DNA of 33,526 nt. It comes from Basidiobolus ranarum. Its lineage: Eukaryota > Basidiobolomycota > Basidiobolomycetes > Basidiobolales. The stretch covers positions 1 through 33,526 of the forward strand of contig JASJQH010006949.1 in assembly GCA_040143965.1 (NCBI GenBank). The letters are read 5' to 3'. Positions 10,913-21,273 of this stretch are shown here, piece by piece; positions within the stretch are counted from its first letter, which is position 1, and each line of letters opens with the position of its first letter. A program made the position numbers and the translations under genes. The notes under the pieces are model-generated. The model had not been told where the DNA came from. It saw only the letters and a list, made by a program, of their open reading frames with translations, and did not search any database.

Positions 10913-12812
10913 ATGCCTTAAGGATAGTATCTAAACTTACACTCTAACTACCTTTGCATTATTACTCTACCATCGAATACATCTTTCTCTCATTCTCCTT
11001 TGAATGTAGAATTTTCGCCAATAAATCATCCATAAAACTCGATTGATGTTCTGGCACTATACAAATTCAGCTATCAAAATATCTGAACTGGTAGTCTTAA
11101 AGACTTCGAGATAAATATGCATCCACGTATTCATAGCAGAAACTTCCTTTAGCAAGACTTAATATTGGGACACAAGTCCATGGCTATGAGGCTTTAGTAG
11201 AACCGTTATTGGTCATCTTGTATTCTGTATTCTTGATAATCATACATCAACAGTAATGCATCCTGTTCAAACATCATATAATCATTTCTAGGTTTTTATC
11301 TATGAAATTTTCAAGATTTTTTCACTTTGAACTATCTTTTCTGACACTAACAGTCTTCACCTTTGTCTTTTTTTCAAGGCTTGTGTCTGGTATTTTCAAT
11401 GGAATATTGTCAGTTACAAGGATTTTCTTCTCAGATGGGTATCCCTCCAGAAGTCCTGAAATGGTAGAAGAGTAACTTTTATGTTAGACGTATGAAGACA
11501 TCGTGCAATACATTAAGATTATTGGGGAATCAAAGAGCCAGAACAGAGTTAATGCAGTTGGATATAGAACTAACAATATTGATTTTCAACATAAAGAACC
11601 GGGTAAGCTCTTTTAGGAAACTGTCTCTTAGAAGGTAAATTACAATAATATTTGTCAACTCGGTGAAGAGAGGACCAGGGGTTGAGAAACTCGGCCACAC
11701 AGGTCCTACCCCACCCAATCTTTGGGTAACGATTTTCTAGATGCTGTACATTTATTATGTCCCCTACTTTTGTCGGATCCCCTAGGCATAATCTTCTTCT
11801 GATATGTGTACTACCCTAACGTCATTCCTTTCAATTAACTCATGTATATTCTTTGGCAAGTATTAAATATATACTATACAAGTGATTTAATTACGAAATT
11901 GACCACTATGGAATTTCGCCACAATTCAAGAATCACTCCATAATGAATCAAAAGAATTCCAAAAGAACTCTCCAGCATCCCAGCCTATAGAGTCCACCAA
12001 ACCCATCAATAATTCAGCCACCTAAATGGAGCACTGAGAGATTCATATGTATTGACTAATATTAGAAATTGGCATGCCCTGTACTCATTTCTCTAGGAAG
12101 AACACAAAGAAGCTTAAATTTTAAATCTATCCAAATTGGTGGCCGTTACACGAACAAATGAAGCACCAAATCTACTTAGAATAACGATGTACGATACCAA
12201 CCATGATGTCCATACAAACATTCTTTACACTGTCGGATGATACATCTACTGAGTGAGTGCTTCAACTGAATGTATTCAACACAGAGGTTAATACGCTTTA
12301 CCAGTGAAGTGTCTAAACTCGTCTCATCATCTACAATTTTCGCATGCTTATTTATTGTACAAATTCGATAATATCCTCAAGTTCCAAGAAAAGTAATTGG
12401 CCAATCATTACTGCTTTCACGCAATATGACCACAATGGCCAATATCACTGTATCTCCACCAGGAGCTATATCAGCTGACTCTAAAATCAGCTGACCTAGT
12501 CTTTTCGCAAGACGAGCAAATGGAAAACTATGGATAAAGGAAAGTGGATATTTGATCCCAATTTAGTAAAATCAAAATAAGGTACCAGCAGGTCGCTAAA
12601 TTCTAGGTATTTCATTCGTGGGTAAGTTGCCTCACTACCTTATTTGGGGTCTAAAGTTGAAAGCCTTCCCTGACTTATTGGAGTGACCAATTGAATAAGA
12701 ATTAGAGATCTGGCAGATTCTAGTTCGATGTCCCCATAACCTTAACATACAAGTATCATCACATTCTCCGTAATCCTTCACTTGATTCTTCACTCTATTC
12801 CTGACTTTCAAC
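10913..12812. other. Gene-poor stretch
   Basis: About 1.9 kb between two plus-strand genes. Apart from one short hydrophobic open frame (11302-11475, listed separately) I see no gene. The final 100 bases, with CT-rich runs, should carry the promoter of the V-ATPase subunit G gene. Confidence 0.45.
11302..11475 (+). other. Short hydrophobic open frame, possible remnant of a major-facilitator transporter
   Basis: An ATG-to-TAA frame of 57 codons. It has one strongly hydrophobic segment (about residues 9-30), then RLVSGIFNGILSVTRIFFSD. The R-x-x-x-G-x-x-N-G pattern resembles the region around transmembrane helix 4 of major facilitator superfamily carriers (RxxxGxxxG followed by a conserved 'sD/sE'). 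No other transporter segment is visible nearby on either strand, so this is at most a relic; it may equally be chance. Treat as weak. Confidence 0.18.
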
Positions 12813-13311
12813 ATGGTTAGTTTCTCTTTGATTATGACTATTCAAAAGGTGCCTCACTATAACGTCTTCATGAACTAACCGATTCTTTTCTTAAAAGTCC
12901 GCATCTAACTCTCAAGGTATCCAAACTCTTCTTGAAGCTGAGAAGGAAGCCTCCAGAATTGTGCAACAAGCCAAGCAATGTAAGTTTTATTTTCAAGGTA
13001 TATGAAAAAATTCCCTCTCTTACCCTTTAATCTCTCCTCAAGACCGTGTTCAGCGCTTGAAGGAAGCTCGTTCCGAAGCTGCCAAGGAGATTGAGGTCCT
13101 TAAGGCTGAAAAGGCACAAGAATTCAAGACCATGGAGCAAGAACATCTTGGTTCCTCTGATCAAGGTTCCCAAGCTATCCTCAATGAAACTGAAGAACAA
13201 AAGAGACTAGTCGAGGTTGCTTTCAACGAAAACAAAGAGAAGGTCTTGGCCAAGTTATTGGAGACCGTTACCAATGTCAAGCCAAAGATTCATGTTAATG
13301 CTCGCGCCTAA
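12813..13311 (+). CDS. VMA10: V-type proton ATPase subunit G
   Basis: Subunit G pairs with subunit E to form the peripheral stalks that hold the V1 and V0 sectors of the vacuolar proton pump together. Exons: 12813-12815 (the ATG alone), 12898-12979, 13043-13311, giving 117 residues, the family's usual length. The intron after the ATG starts GTTAGT and ends AAAAG, and the protein then reads SASNSQGIQTLLEAEKEA. The second intron falls within the Tyr codon of AKQYRVQRLKEARSEAAKEI. The conserved N-terminal block (QTLLEAEKEASRIVQQAKQY) and a long charged amphipathic helix covering nearly the whole chain are typical. There is no other ATG in the first coding block, which is why the isolated start codon is chosen. 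Confidence 0.95.
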
Positions 13312-13788
13312 ATCATACCTCTTTATGAATACCTACTCTATTCTTATTTACTCCTCGTGATAACATTTTTTTAAATGGATTTTACTTTAATTCTACTTGC
13401 CGCATTCTACTATTGATTATTCCCAAGTGTTTTATCTCAATAGTAACCTAAAGATTTATTAAACATTTTTTTCCGAGTAGATGAGCAATACGTAATTGTG
13501 AAACTACTCTAAACTTGTGAATTTTGTATCTTTCTTTATTATATCCATGGAAAGGAATTGGATTTTGTCACTCTGCACCTAAGTATCATGAAAAGTATGG
13601 GAGTTTGGACCGAACAAGTACATGGTAAAATTGAGCGTAGCCTTTGCGCAAGTTGATAGTAAAAGGATGCTCATTTTAATATGTTATATATCGCCATGCC
13701 AATTCATTAGTAACTAAAAAATACAAAGTGCTCGCGTGAGATTTTATTTTATCCTCATGTATTGAGGAAAAGTAATTCTCATCGTTGT
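13312..13788. other. Intergenic region between convergent genes
   Basis: This holds the 3' flanks of the V-ATPase subunit G gene (+) and of the unnamed multi-exon gene (-). It is AT-rich with T-runs. No gene or repeat was seen. Confidence 0.5.
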
Positions 13789-15578
13789 TTAACCAGAGCT
13801 TCTTGAACGAATTTCCTGGGCTAACATAATATGATGCTTGTTCATATCCCCTGATGTGTCATTTCCATCATCAAAATGAGGTGTACCAAAGACGGTTTCA
13901 ATCCATATATCTGACAAATTGAAGAAATATATCTCATGATTGCCAAAGTAAGGCGTAGGTTTTTATTAATGAGAAATTTTGTTTGATTTTTAATATGTAT
14001 TCACTCTCTTCACTCTTGAAATCTGAGCTATGATTTTTTGACAACTCCTTTACCATGGCCGGAACTTTGATTAACACTTCAATCTCGTCAGGATCTAACG
14101 TGAATACACGTACATTTCGAAAGTATCCAATGGATCGGGTATACGCCTGAAGCATCAAGTACAATAGCGAAGTGTAACGGTACAAGTCTTCCATGAGGTC
14201 CCTTTGGGACCATTTATAATTTGGACTGATTTGGAACAGCAATGCGAGCTTACGTAGAGAAATAGGAGTACGAAGAAGTGATTTGCTTGGAAGATTGGCG
14301 TGACTATAGTCGTGATAGAACATGAAATCTATAAGTTTTACTTTCATAACATGAGAGTGGAGTTTCTAGAATTCATGGTTATTAATAGAGTCATATGAAA
14401 GTGATGCTATTGCTTAGAAATTACCGTAAAGAAAGTAAGAAATCCATTAACATTTGACTTATAGATTCTCTCGTAAATCCCTCCAAGAAGAGTTTCTCCA
14501 CAGAAAATATTCGCGTGAGAGAGTAGAATCATCTGTATAAATGAGCGGAACGGAATGAAAAAACAATTCATGATCTTCATTATGAAAAGTAAGTACCTGA
14601 TCCAAAAGATTAAAGCATAAACTTTCTATTTCAATGTTTTCTTTGAAAAACTCAATCAAATGGAAAACAATATCCAGTGCTTTTTGCAACTTGGTGACGG
14701 GCATTGAGTACTTGACAAAGAAATTGGCCAATAGACTGTCGCTCAAGTTCCCTATATCATACAGTTGATTAGAACAGTTTCAACTTTGCTCATAAGAAGT
14801 ATCACGTACACGGATATTTTCTTGCTAGATCATCATAAAGCAATCCTGTTATGAAGTCTAAAATCATTCGTATTCTAGGACTCTAAATGTAAAATTAGTC
14901 TAAGTTCACACCGTGATATTAGAGATTATTCCGAACCATATCTCTTTTCTGGTACTCGTCTTTTGTCACATATGTCGTAAGGTCATCCAGGAAACTCCAA
15001 AATTCTTGACTATCATCCCAAAGGGTTTCAAACACCTTAGGGCCGTGATACACCTGAATATGCTTTAAATGCTGATAAGCTCTGGTAGCCAGATAATGGT
15101 CATCATGTTCAAGAATGATATCTTTGATGATTTGTCGGATCATACGTCTATATTAGAAAGCAGGTGAATACTTTAGAACTGTATAAAAAAGGCCATAGAT
15201 TTCTAAAAAAATTACTTTGGAGGATAAAAACGTTTTGAAACAAGACTTTCAAGCATTTTTAAAGCGTCGTTGTCTGGAATATGAAAAAAATAAAGCTTAG
15301 TTCTTTTCTAGATATAGCAGCCAAAATAGTAACAATTTACAATGTTTTTCTTCGAGGCAACTATCTACGAGTGTTTGATGAGTTGGTGGAAATATTAAAG
15401 CTTCGGAGGAGGAGTCCTCAGCAGAATTAATCATGTCGAATCTATCTTGAAAAGTTCTAGTATCTAACAGGCGGTTATATAACTCTACTTTATCTGGACT
15501 CATTAGTGTGAACAAGCGAGCTTCGATCCAATCCCCGTAGTCGTCTTGATCCTCCTGAATGAAAAATTTCAGTCCTTC
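13789..15578 (-). CDS. Unnamed multi-exon gene for a helical protein; 5' end not resolved
   Basis: Eight coding exons can be chained by GT-AG sites with matching phases: 15341-15578, 15216-15273, 14937-15147, 14810-14882, 14597-14751, 14425-14532, 14005-14365 and 13789-13910. They sum to 1326 nt (441 codons plus stop). I do not recognise the protein with confidence. It is rich in predicted amphipathic helices (for example MILDFITGLLYDDLARKYPW, ALDIVFHLIEFFKENIEIES and LYRYTSLLYLMLQAYTRSIG) with no signal peptide or clear membrane span, so an alpha-solenoid-like scaffold is plausible. The tail ends HHIMLAQEIRSRSSG. By eye the layout faintly recalls the Nse5-interacting (CANIN) domain of Nse6/SLF2, the Smc5/6 loaders; this is a guess from memory. 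The first listed exon begins after an acceptor and has no ATG, so upstream exons must exist (see 16425-16533). An alternative donor for exon 14005-14365 nine bases further upstream cannot be excluded. Confidence 0.6.
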
Positions 15579-17044
15579 CTGAGAGAAAATGTATATTAAG
15601 TAAATTTTAGTTGAATGTAATGAGATACAGTATCAAACTAATAATTCTGAAAATAACGAACATCGAACTCTTTATGTACAGTCACGAATACCATTACAGT
15701 GTTTGAATCTTTCACTTTGAGAAGAAAGGATACAATATGTGATTGTAAAGTTAAAGTCGTGAACTAACATATAAACAAATCAATATCCAATCAGAATAAT
15801 CAATAAATGCTTTATACTTTTTTTGCTTCAAATTTTGTGTTAATTAATATACACGTGATCTTGGTGGTTGATTTATGTCAAGTTGGACTGTTTAAATATA
15901 TTTGAGTTCATATGAAGAATTATAAGATTCAATATAGTTCTGGTTGTAGATATTTGAGCATCAAGTAATTTTAATAATGGACGTTCAAACTCTGCTTATT
16001 TATATACAATGATCATAGATATCTCCAATGCTCCTCTAATTGATGAGAGACATAAACGAATAGGTACTTCGTTATTCTCCATTGGCCAAAGGAAGCTCAA
16101 ATTTTAATAAACCTGAAATATCAATCAATGCAAACAATAATGTAAGTTACTAGTGATTTTAAACTGATTCCTTCAGTGGAGGTAAATTCCATTACTACAA
16201 GTGCTTTGCGACAGACCTTTGAGCAGTTCCTATCTGTACTTCGATACATCATTATATATGTCAATGCCAGAGATAATTTGGAGACCAATTGACTTCATAC
16301 ATTAGTATTAGGAACATATTCCTTGGTACCCAGAGTGTGTAGTAGATATGTCAGAAACTGTGTAGATAAGTGAGAATTGATCTGGAGCAAGACATTGCTT
16401 ACTGAAATGCTGACACTCGGTTACAATAGGCAAAGTAGCATCAAGGAAAATGGGTCATCTGTGCCCGGATGTTTGTTTACATTGAAGAATTTTTCAATAT
16501 TACTTGATTCTTCATCTGAGCTTTCTCCATAGTCTGTTAAACGACATCAGGTAAAGGTTAGTCTGTCATCTCTGCTCCTAACAACTAAGCATTGAAACGT
16601 GACATGTATCTGGAATATGAAATAACTGATAACCAGGCTCATATTCTTGACATCTATTTCATATTTTTATAATTGCAGGTGCGGTTGACGCACGATATAG
16701 ATTGTTGGAACACGAGTTTTAATCAAAAATTTGGAATGCAAATTAGTATCTTGTTACTTGAGAGTAAGTTTACATCGGCTCTTATAGCATCGCCTCCTTT
16801 TCAAATGCAGAGCTATGAAAAGCTGAAGGGTCCAATAAAAACTCACAAAAAGTATAGGACCAGATGACTCTTCCTTTACTAGTTTATTACTGAAATTTCT
16901 GGTGTTCGCACTGTATTGAAAATATATTTAAGCGAGTATTTAATTTCTATACTGTCGGTTTAAGTTGATAAAGCTACCTATTTAATTTAAATATCAAGAC
17001 GACTCTCTTTAACACGAATTCCTAGGCAAATTATGCCTGATTAC
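15579..17044. other. Probable 5' region of the unnamed gene, otherwise featureless
   Basis: This very AT-rich stretch upstream of the last exon I can chain should include the missing start of the minus-strand gene. One exon-like block is listed separately at 16425-16533. A plus-strand frame at 16673-16867 has no recognisable motif. Confidence 0.4.
16425..16533 (-). other. Candidate upstream exon of the unnamed gene (acidic, disordered)
   Basis: On the minus strand an acceptor (TTAACAG) is followed by an open block reading YGESSDEESSNIEKFF and then PGTDDPFSLML, closing at a possible donor (GTAACC). The acidic Ser-rich composition is typical of a disordered N-terminal region. I could not link it to exon 15341-15578 by a unique pair of splice sites, so membership in that gene is inference. 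Confidence 0.3.
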
Positions 17045-17300
17045 GTGAAGAAGCAAAAGGACTCTCACGGATGATGGTTAGTTGATGACCGGGGATATTG
17101 GTGTTTGACTTCCTGACGGAATTCTGGGTATTGTTGATCGCAAAAAGAACTTGGTCAAGTTATCCAATGGTGAATATATCGCCGTAGAAAAACTTGAATA
17201 TCTCTACAAAACCTCCGCTGATTCATCCAAATCTCGTCCAGTTGCTATTTTAGTATGTGGTGAAGATAAACTTGGTAATCTGGCCAAGCAATAAAATGTA
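17045..17300 (+). pseudogene. Decayed partial duplicate of the acyl-CoA synthetase gene
   Basis: The sequence aligns, in the same orientation, to about 3547-3835 inside the long-chain acyl-CoA synthetase gene 13 kb upstream. Shared blocks include the stretch coding for IDRKKNLVKLSNGEYIA and the ValCysGlyGluAspLys-encoding segment. Compared with the intact gene it has about 17 substitutions over some 225 aligned bases. There is a 27-base in-frame deletion bounded by GCT microhomology (after the codons for KTSA), a smaller gap near its left end, and three in-frame stops (two from Trp codons, one from a Gln codon). The neighbouring sequence does not match the parent gene. Since the parent is intronless, nothing tells a DNA-level copy from a retrocopy. 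Confidence 0.93.
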
Positions 17301-17721
17301 TGTTTAGTGTAGTGAATCCCTCAAATGATTGTTTGTACGGTATTGATGAATGGTTAGAAACTTCATATCCGCTAGATACCTGTATAACACTCTCCCTTGT
17401 ACATAAATATTAACATTCTTGTTATTCCTGACGAAGGGGATTCTAAGAAAGGATACAAAGAGAGCACCATGTTTATTTTTACGAGAGCTGATCTCCAAAT
17501 GACTATTGCATTGAACATGATGCATGTTAAATATATATTATACTATGGTAAAACTACTCACGGACCATAGAAGATCTGATAAGTGTAACATTCCACGAGT
17601 CCAAAAATCATTTTGCTTTAGATGAATGGCGAGTTTGCTCCATATTTGAATTATAATTTAAGCAGTATTTTATTTACAAATAATAACGATGATTAGACTC
17701 CTCTATCCCATGGCTATATAC
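17301..17721. other. Intergenic region
   Basis: AT-rich sequence between the acyl-CoA synthetase fragment and the 3' end of the coproporphyrinogen oxidase gene. A minus-strand frame at 17304-17525 has no recognisable motif. It should contain the polyadenylation region of the oxidase gene. Confidence 0.45.
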
Positions 17722-19096
17722 TCAGTTTAACGGAACCCAATTTTTGGGATTCTTGATAACCTCCAACAACTTCTCCTCCTCACTTCCTACTTCAGGTGTA
17801 TGACAGTACTCCCAACGAGCAGTTAATGGTAGCGACATTAAAATATTTTCAATTTGAGGGCCAGGTCCCCGGAGACCAAACTTGGTACCACGGTCATGCA
17901 CCAGGTTGAACTCTACATAACGACCCCGTCTGATCTGCTGCCACTCCTTTTGTTTAGGTGTAAAAGGTTGCTCCTTCCGCTTCAACAAAATGGGAATGTA
18001 CGAGGGTAAAAAGGCATCTCCACACTCGCGAATGAACTTAAAGATCTGTTCTGGATGATGAGTGTCCAAATCATCAAAGAATATCCCACCAACACCGCGG
18101 GCTTCACTACGATGCGGAAGGTAGAAGTATCTATCGCACCATTTTTTAAATTCTGGATAAAACGTAGGGTCATGATTACGGCAGGCCTCCTTCATAGTGG
18201 AGTGAAAATGAACAATATCTTCTTCAAATAGGTAGCATGGCGTAAGATCAGAGCCTCCGCCAAACCACCAAGCTTGTGGGTTTCCATCTTCGTCTTGAAT
18301 TTCAAAATAACGATAGTTCATGTGAACAGTAGGTATCATGGGGTTGTGTGGGTGTAGAACCAATGAAATACTGGCCACAAAGAACGGATATGGTCCATCG
18401 CCTTGGAGCTCCATAGGCTTTTCACGCATTTGTTTAACGGCGGCTTTAGGTAACTTATTGGACATCACGGAGATATTGACACCTGCCTTTTCAAAGACAT
18501 TGCCATCTTGAAGTACACATACAGCACCTTCACCACCACCAGGACGCTGATATTGACTGATCGTAAAATCTTTTCCGTCAATGGCAGCAAGTGTACTTAC
18601 TATATCGTATTGAAGCTTTTTTACATAATTGCCCATGCGTTGACTCATCGATGTGGAGGTAATCTCAGACGGTAACAAAACCTCGTACTTCTGTATTTTA
18701 AAAGAAGGTTTTAGTAAAGGAAGAACAATGCACAGTAATAAAACTGCCCAACCTTTCTTTTTTCCAACTTCTGACTCTCTTGCATGTACCGGCCAGCCTC
18801 GGACTGCGCTTCACACGATACTTTATCCGTGTAATTCTAAGATAATACTAGTGAGTTTACTGAATAAAGAAAGTGCCTGAGTACAGAAGTATTACCTGTG
18901 ACGTGTAATAACCGGCGCTAGCAGTAAGTGCCAATATGCTGGACCCGAATAGTAACTGTTTGGCACTCGCAAAATGACCCTTGGTTAAACTACTAGCTCT
19001 TCGTATGGACGCCCGTTCTACATTCAAAGATGGACGGAGACTTAGATGGGGAATTAATGAGCTATTATTGAAAACATTATCAACGTCAATACACAT
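17722..19096 (-). CDS. HEM13: Coproporphyrinogen III oxidase (oxygen-dependent)
   Basis: The enzyme oxidatively decarboxylates coproporphyrinogen III to protoporphyrinogen IX, using O2, in haem synthesis. Exons on the minus strand: 18896-19096, 18753-18836 and 17722-18690, giving 417 residues. Diagnostic blocks are QRPGGGEGAVCVLQDG, AGVNISVM, VHMNYRYFEI, WWFGGGSDLTPCYLFEED (about residues 237-254), HRSEARGVGGIFFDDLD (about 288-304) and GRYVEFNLVHDRGTKFGL (about 351-368). The first 70 residues are an Arg- and Ser-rich extension (RPSLNVERASIRRASSLTKG) followed by a hydrophobic stretch (LLFGSSILALTASAGYY). This resembles the mitochondrial presequence of animal CPOX and differs from the cytosolic yeast enzyme, which starts directly at the core. 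The start at 19096 is the first in-frame ATG; a start further upstream through another exon cannot be excluded. Confidence 0.95.
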
Positions 19097-19269
19097 ACCT
19101 CTTTAAAGTGGTTTTTATTGCAGTTCGGAACATTGCGAAGAGTCCACTATTTCAGTTAATTGAAGATAGGATATGGTACTAAGGATGTGAAGTACTTGAG
19201 TGAAAATAAAAATATGACAATAGGCCACACAGCATGATTTAATAAGGTCACCCAAATTTTTATCAAGCT

Positions 19270-20157
19270 TCAACCCGAGTTGATTCCTTTTTGATTCATG
19301 TCATTTATGTGGAGAAGGATCATCGCATGAATAGATTCTTTCTCAGGATGATATCGCTCACTAAGCGTAAATGTCGGAAAAGATATAAAAGGTAAAACTA
19401 TGCCTTCGGAAAAGTAGCCAACTCTGTCTCCCCAGACATTTGTCTCTGAGATCGAGAGTAACAGCGGATGAACTCGTTTAAAAAAGGACTGGAGAACATC
19501 CCGATACCCCATTTGGTAGCAAGAAGAAAGCAGAGCATTACAATCACCAGCCCTGGTCATACAATAGCAGGGGCTGGAAGCTTCGTGAATGCGATCTGTA
19601 CAAGTCATGCTATGATGAAACATTATGTCTATAAAACAAACCAGATTAACTTGATTTGGACACGTTAACAATTTACTAACCACTTGTGACTATATGAGGA
19701 GGGCTCAATTAATCGAACTTAGGATCTTAGATTATATTATTCATTAGATAGACCATACTTAGTACGCTATTGCTTGCTTACAGATCAAAATCAAATGTTG
19801 TGTAGACTCAAACATACTGGTTATACAAGACCTATAACATTCACAACAACGTTGTTCACTTTGCCAGTAGCGGTATGCATTAAAGGAGGTGGCTTCTGAG
19901 GTTGCAACAGTACCAGAAATGGGTGGGTAAAGCCTTCTAATATGTAACCACACGATTCTCATCAAGAATGCTGGGGATTTGTTCCGTTCTGCAAGTCCTA
20001 GAGTTGGCAGTTTTAAAACATCGTTAATCTTTAACATTAGTTACCTGCTTCTTGAGCATTCGATTGTACTTCCAGAGAAAATGGAGAATTCAACTTTATT
20101 CTACATGCAGGAGATAACTTGAAGTCGGGGAAAGTAGGCTTGTTTGTAGATGGACTT
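19270..20157 (-). CDS. Unassigned multi-exon gene, possibly a fungal regulator
   Basis: Three blocks chain on the minus strand: one with its low end at 20045 (upper end uncertain, about 20157), then 19782-19997, then 19270-19682 with the stop. Phases match (1 and 1). The 47-nt first intron is short for this window, so that join is the weakest. The C-terminal block of 136 codons includes FIDIMFHHSMTCTDRIHEAS and YQMGYRDVLQSFFKRVHPLL and ends NQKGINSG. The middle block contains RIVWLHIRRLYPPISG and YWQSEQRCCECYRSCI. The run of helices around CCECYRSCI and VCFIDIMFHHSM is reminiscent of the middle homology region of fungal Zn2Cys6 transcription factors, but no DNA-binding cluster is visible and I do not claim this. 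No start codon could be fixed; a competing frame at 20090-20200 begins with an ATG. Confidence 0.4.
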
Positions 20158-20526
20158 TGAAATTTCTTTGATATTCAACATATATGTAGAACATGCCCTT
20201 CATTGGATATTGAGAAAAACTCTACATCAACAACCAATGAAGGTATGCTTGATGTGATTCATTTTTCAGAGCATATATCTGGCAGATTTGGACGTCACTC
20301 TCTATGAGCAATACTCATATAGTTAACTCGCGTATCAAGAATCAAAGATCATGGGAAAACTCTACCAGCAGAACATAAACGGAACATATTCCACTTCTTT
20401 GGTGATAGCAAAACTTGGCTCATTTTTGCCTCTTCTCATCTATTGTCATGGCAGGCTTATATCTATTGTTCACACACAATATTAGTACACTAGAGAGTAA
20501 AAGAGGTGTAGTATCCAAGATGTAAC
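20158..20526. other. Intergenic or 5' region of the preceding minus-strand gene
   Basis: No recognisable gene. It may contain the missing first exon of the minus-strand gene at 19270-20157. It ends at the left boundary of the inverted-repeat element. Confidence 0.35.
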
Positions 20527-20847
20527 TGTTGGAATTAGCATTACCTAAACACCTATATAGTCATATATAGCTTAGTTCAGTATGGAATAACTAAATACTA
20601 AGATATCACTCATTATTCTCAATCGGAATTTACTTCGAAGTTCTTAGATACATAGATTTTTCAAAGAAGCCCCAAACTTTGCACACATGTTTCTGGGACC
20701 TTCCTTAACACATTCTACACGTTTGTTTGTTTACATCTTGACAAAACTATGAATGTCAACCTTCTACTCAATAATTCAATAAGTGAAAACTATCAATTCT
20801 TCTAGTTCTCCAAACCACTTCCAACAAACTCCAAAAATACTTCAACA
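20527..20847 (+). repeat. Left arm of the inverted-repeat element
   Basis: A 321-base arm starting TGTTGGAATTAG and ending TACTTCAACA. It is about 42 bases longer than the right arm, the extra sequence lying between the outer block and the shared GCACACATG block. Confidence 0.85.
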
Positions 20848-20888
20848 CTTACTGTATAAAGAATACAGAGACAGCAAGCTTGCCTTCC

Positions 20889-21205
20889 TGTTGGAGGATC
20901 TTGACATAATGGGGGTAGACTTTGTATATTAGAGGCAACTTATGATAGTGTTTTTTGGTTACTTAATTCTTAAGAGAATATAGTGACTTATATAGTAGAG
21001 AAGTAAATCAATTGTTTGAGATATTTAGGAGTTGGTGTAATAAGATATAATAGATAAGTGGGGCTAATAAGACATACTTGTTATATACATATAGAGATAT
21101 TCCTATTTAGAATATAGGGGCTATTGATACGTTGTTTTCTGTTTCTGATATATGTATCATAAATAAAGTTAACTAAGATGTTGAATAAAGATTAATTATC
21201 CAACA
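20889..21205 (+). mobile_element. Solo LTR, probably Ty1/copia-like
   Basis: A 317-base unit with ends TGTTGGA...TCCAACA forming a short terminal inverted repeat, typical of retrotransposon LTRs. It is flanked by a perfect 5-base direct repeat, CTTCC, at 20884-20888 and 21206-21210. No internal retrotransposon sequence is present, so it is a solo LTR left by recombination between the two LTRs of a full element. An AATAAA-type signal lies near its 3' end. The perfect target duplication suggests that it is relatively young. The family assignment rests on the ends and the 5-base duplication only. Confidence 0.85.
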
Positions 21206-21273
21206 CTTCCAAGCCTTCATATTGGTCTGAGCCCAGAATATGCACCAAGTTTGAGTTACAAAGTAGTAGGTAC

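Noticed and set aside
17045-17300. Repeat-induced point mutation as the cause of decay of the duplicate
   Set aside because: The three stops are G-to-A or C-to-T changes, but the full set of differences includes many transversions and A-to-G changes, so the pattern is ordinary drift.
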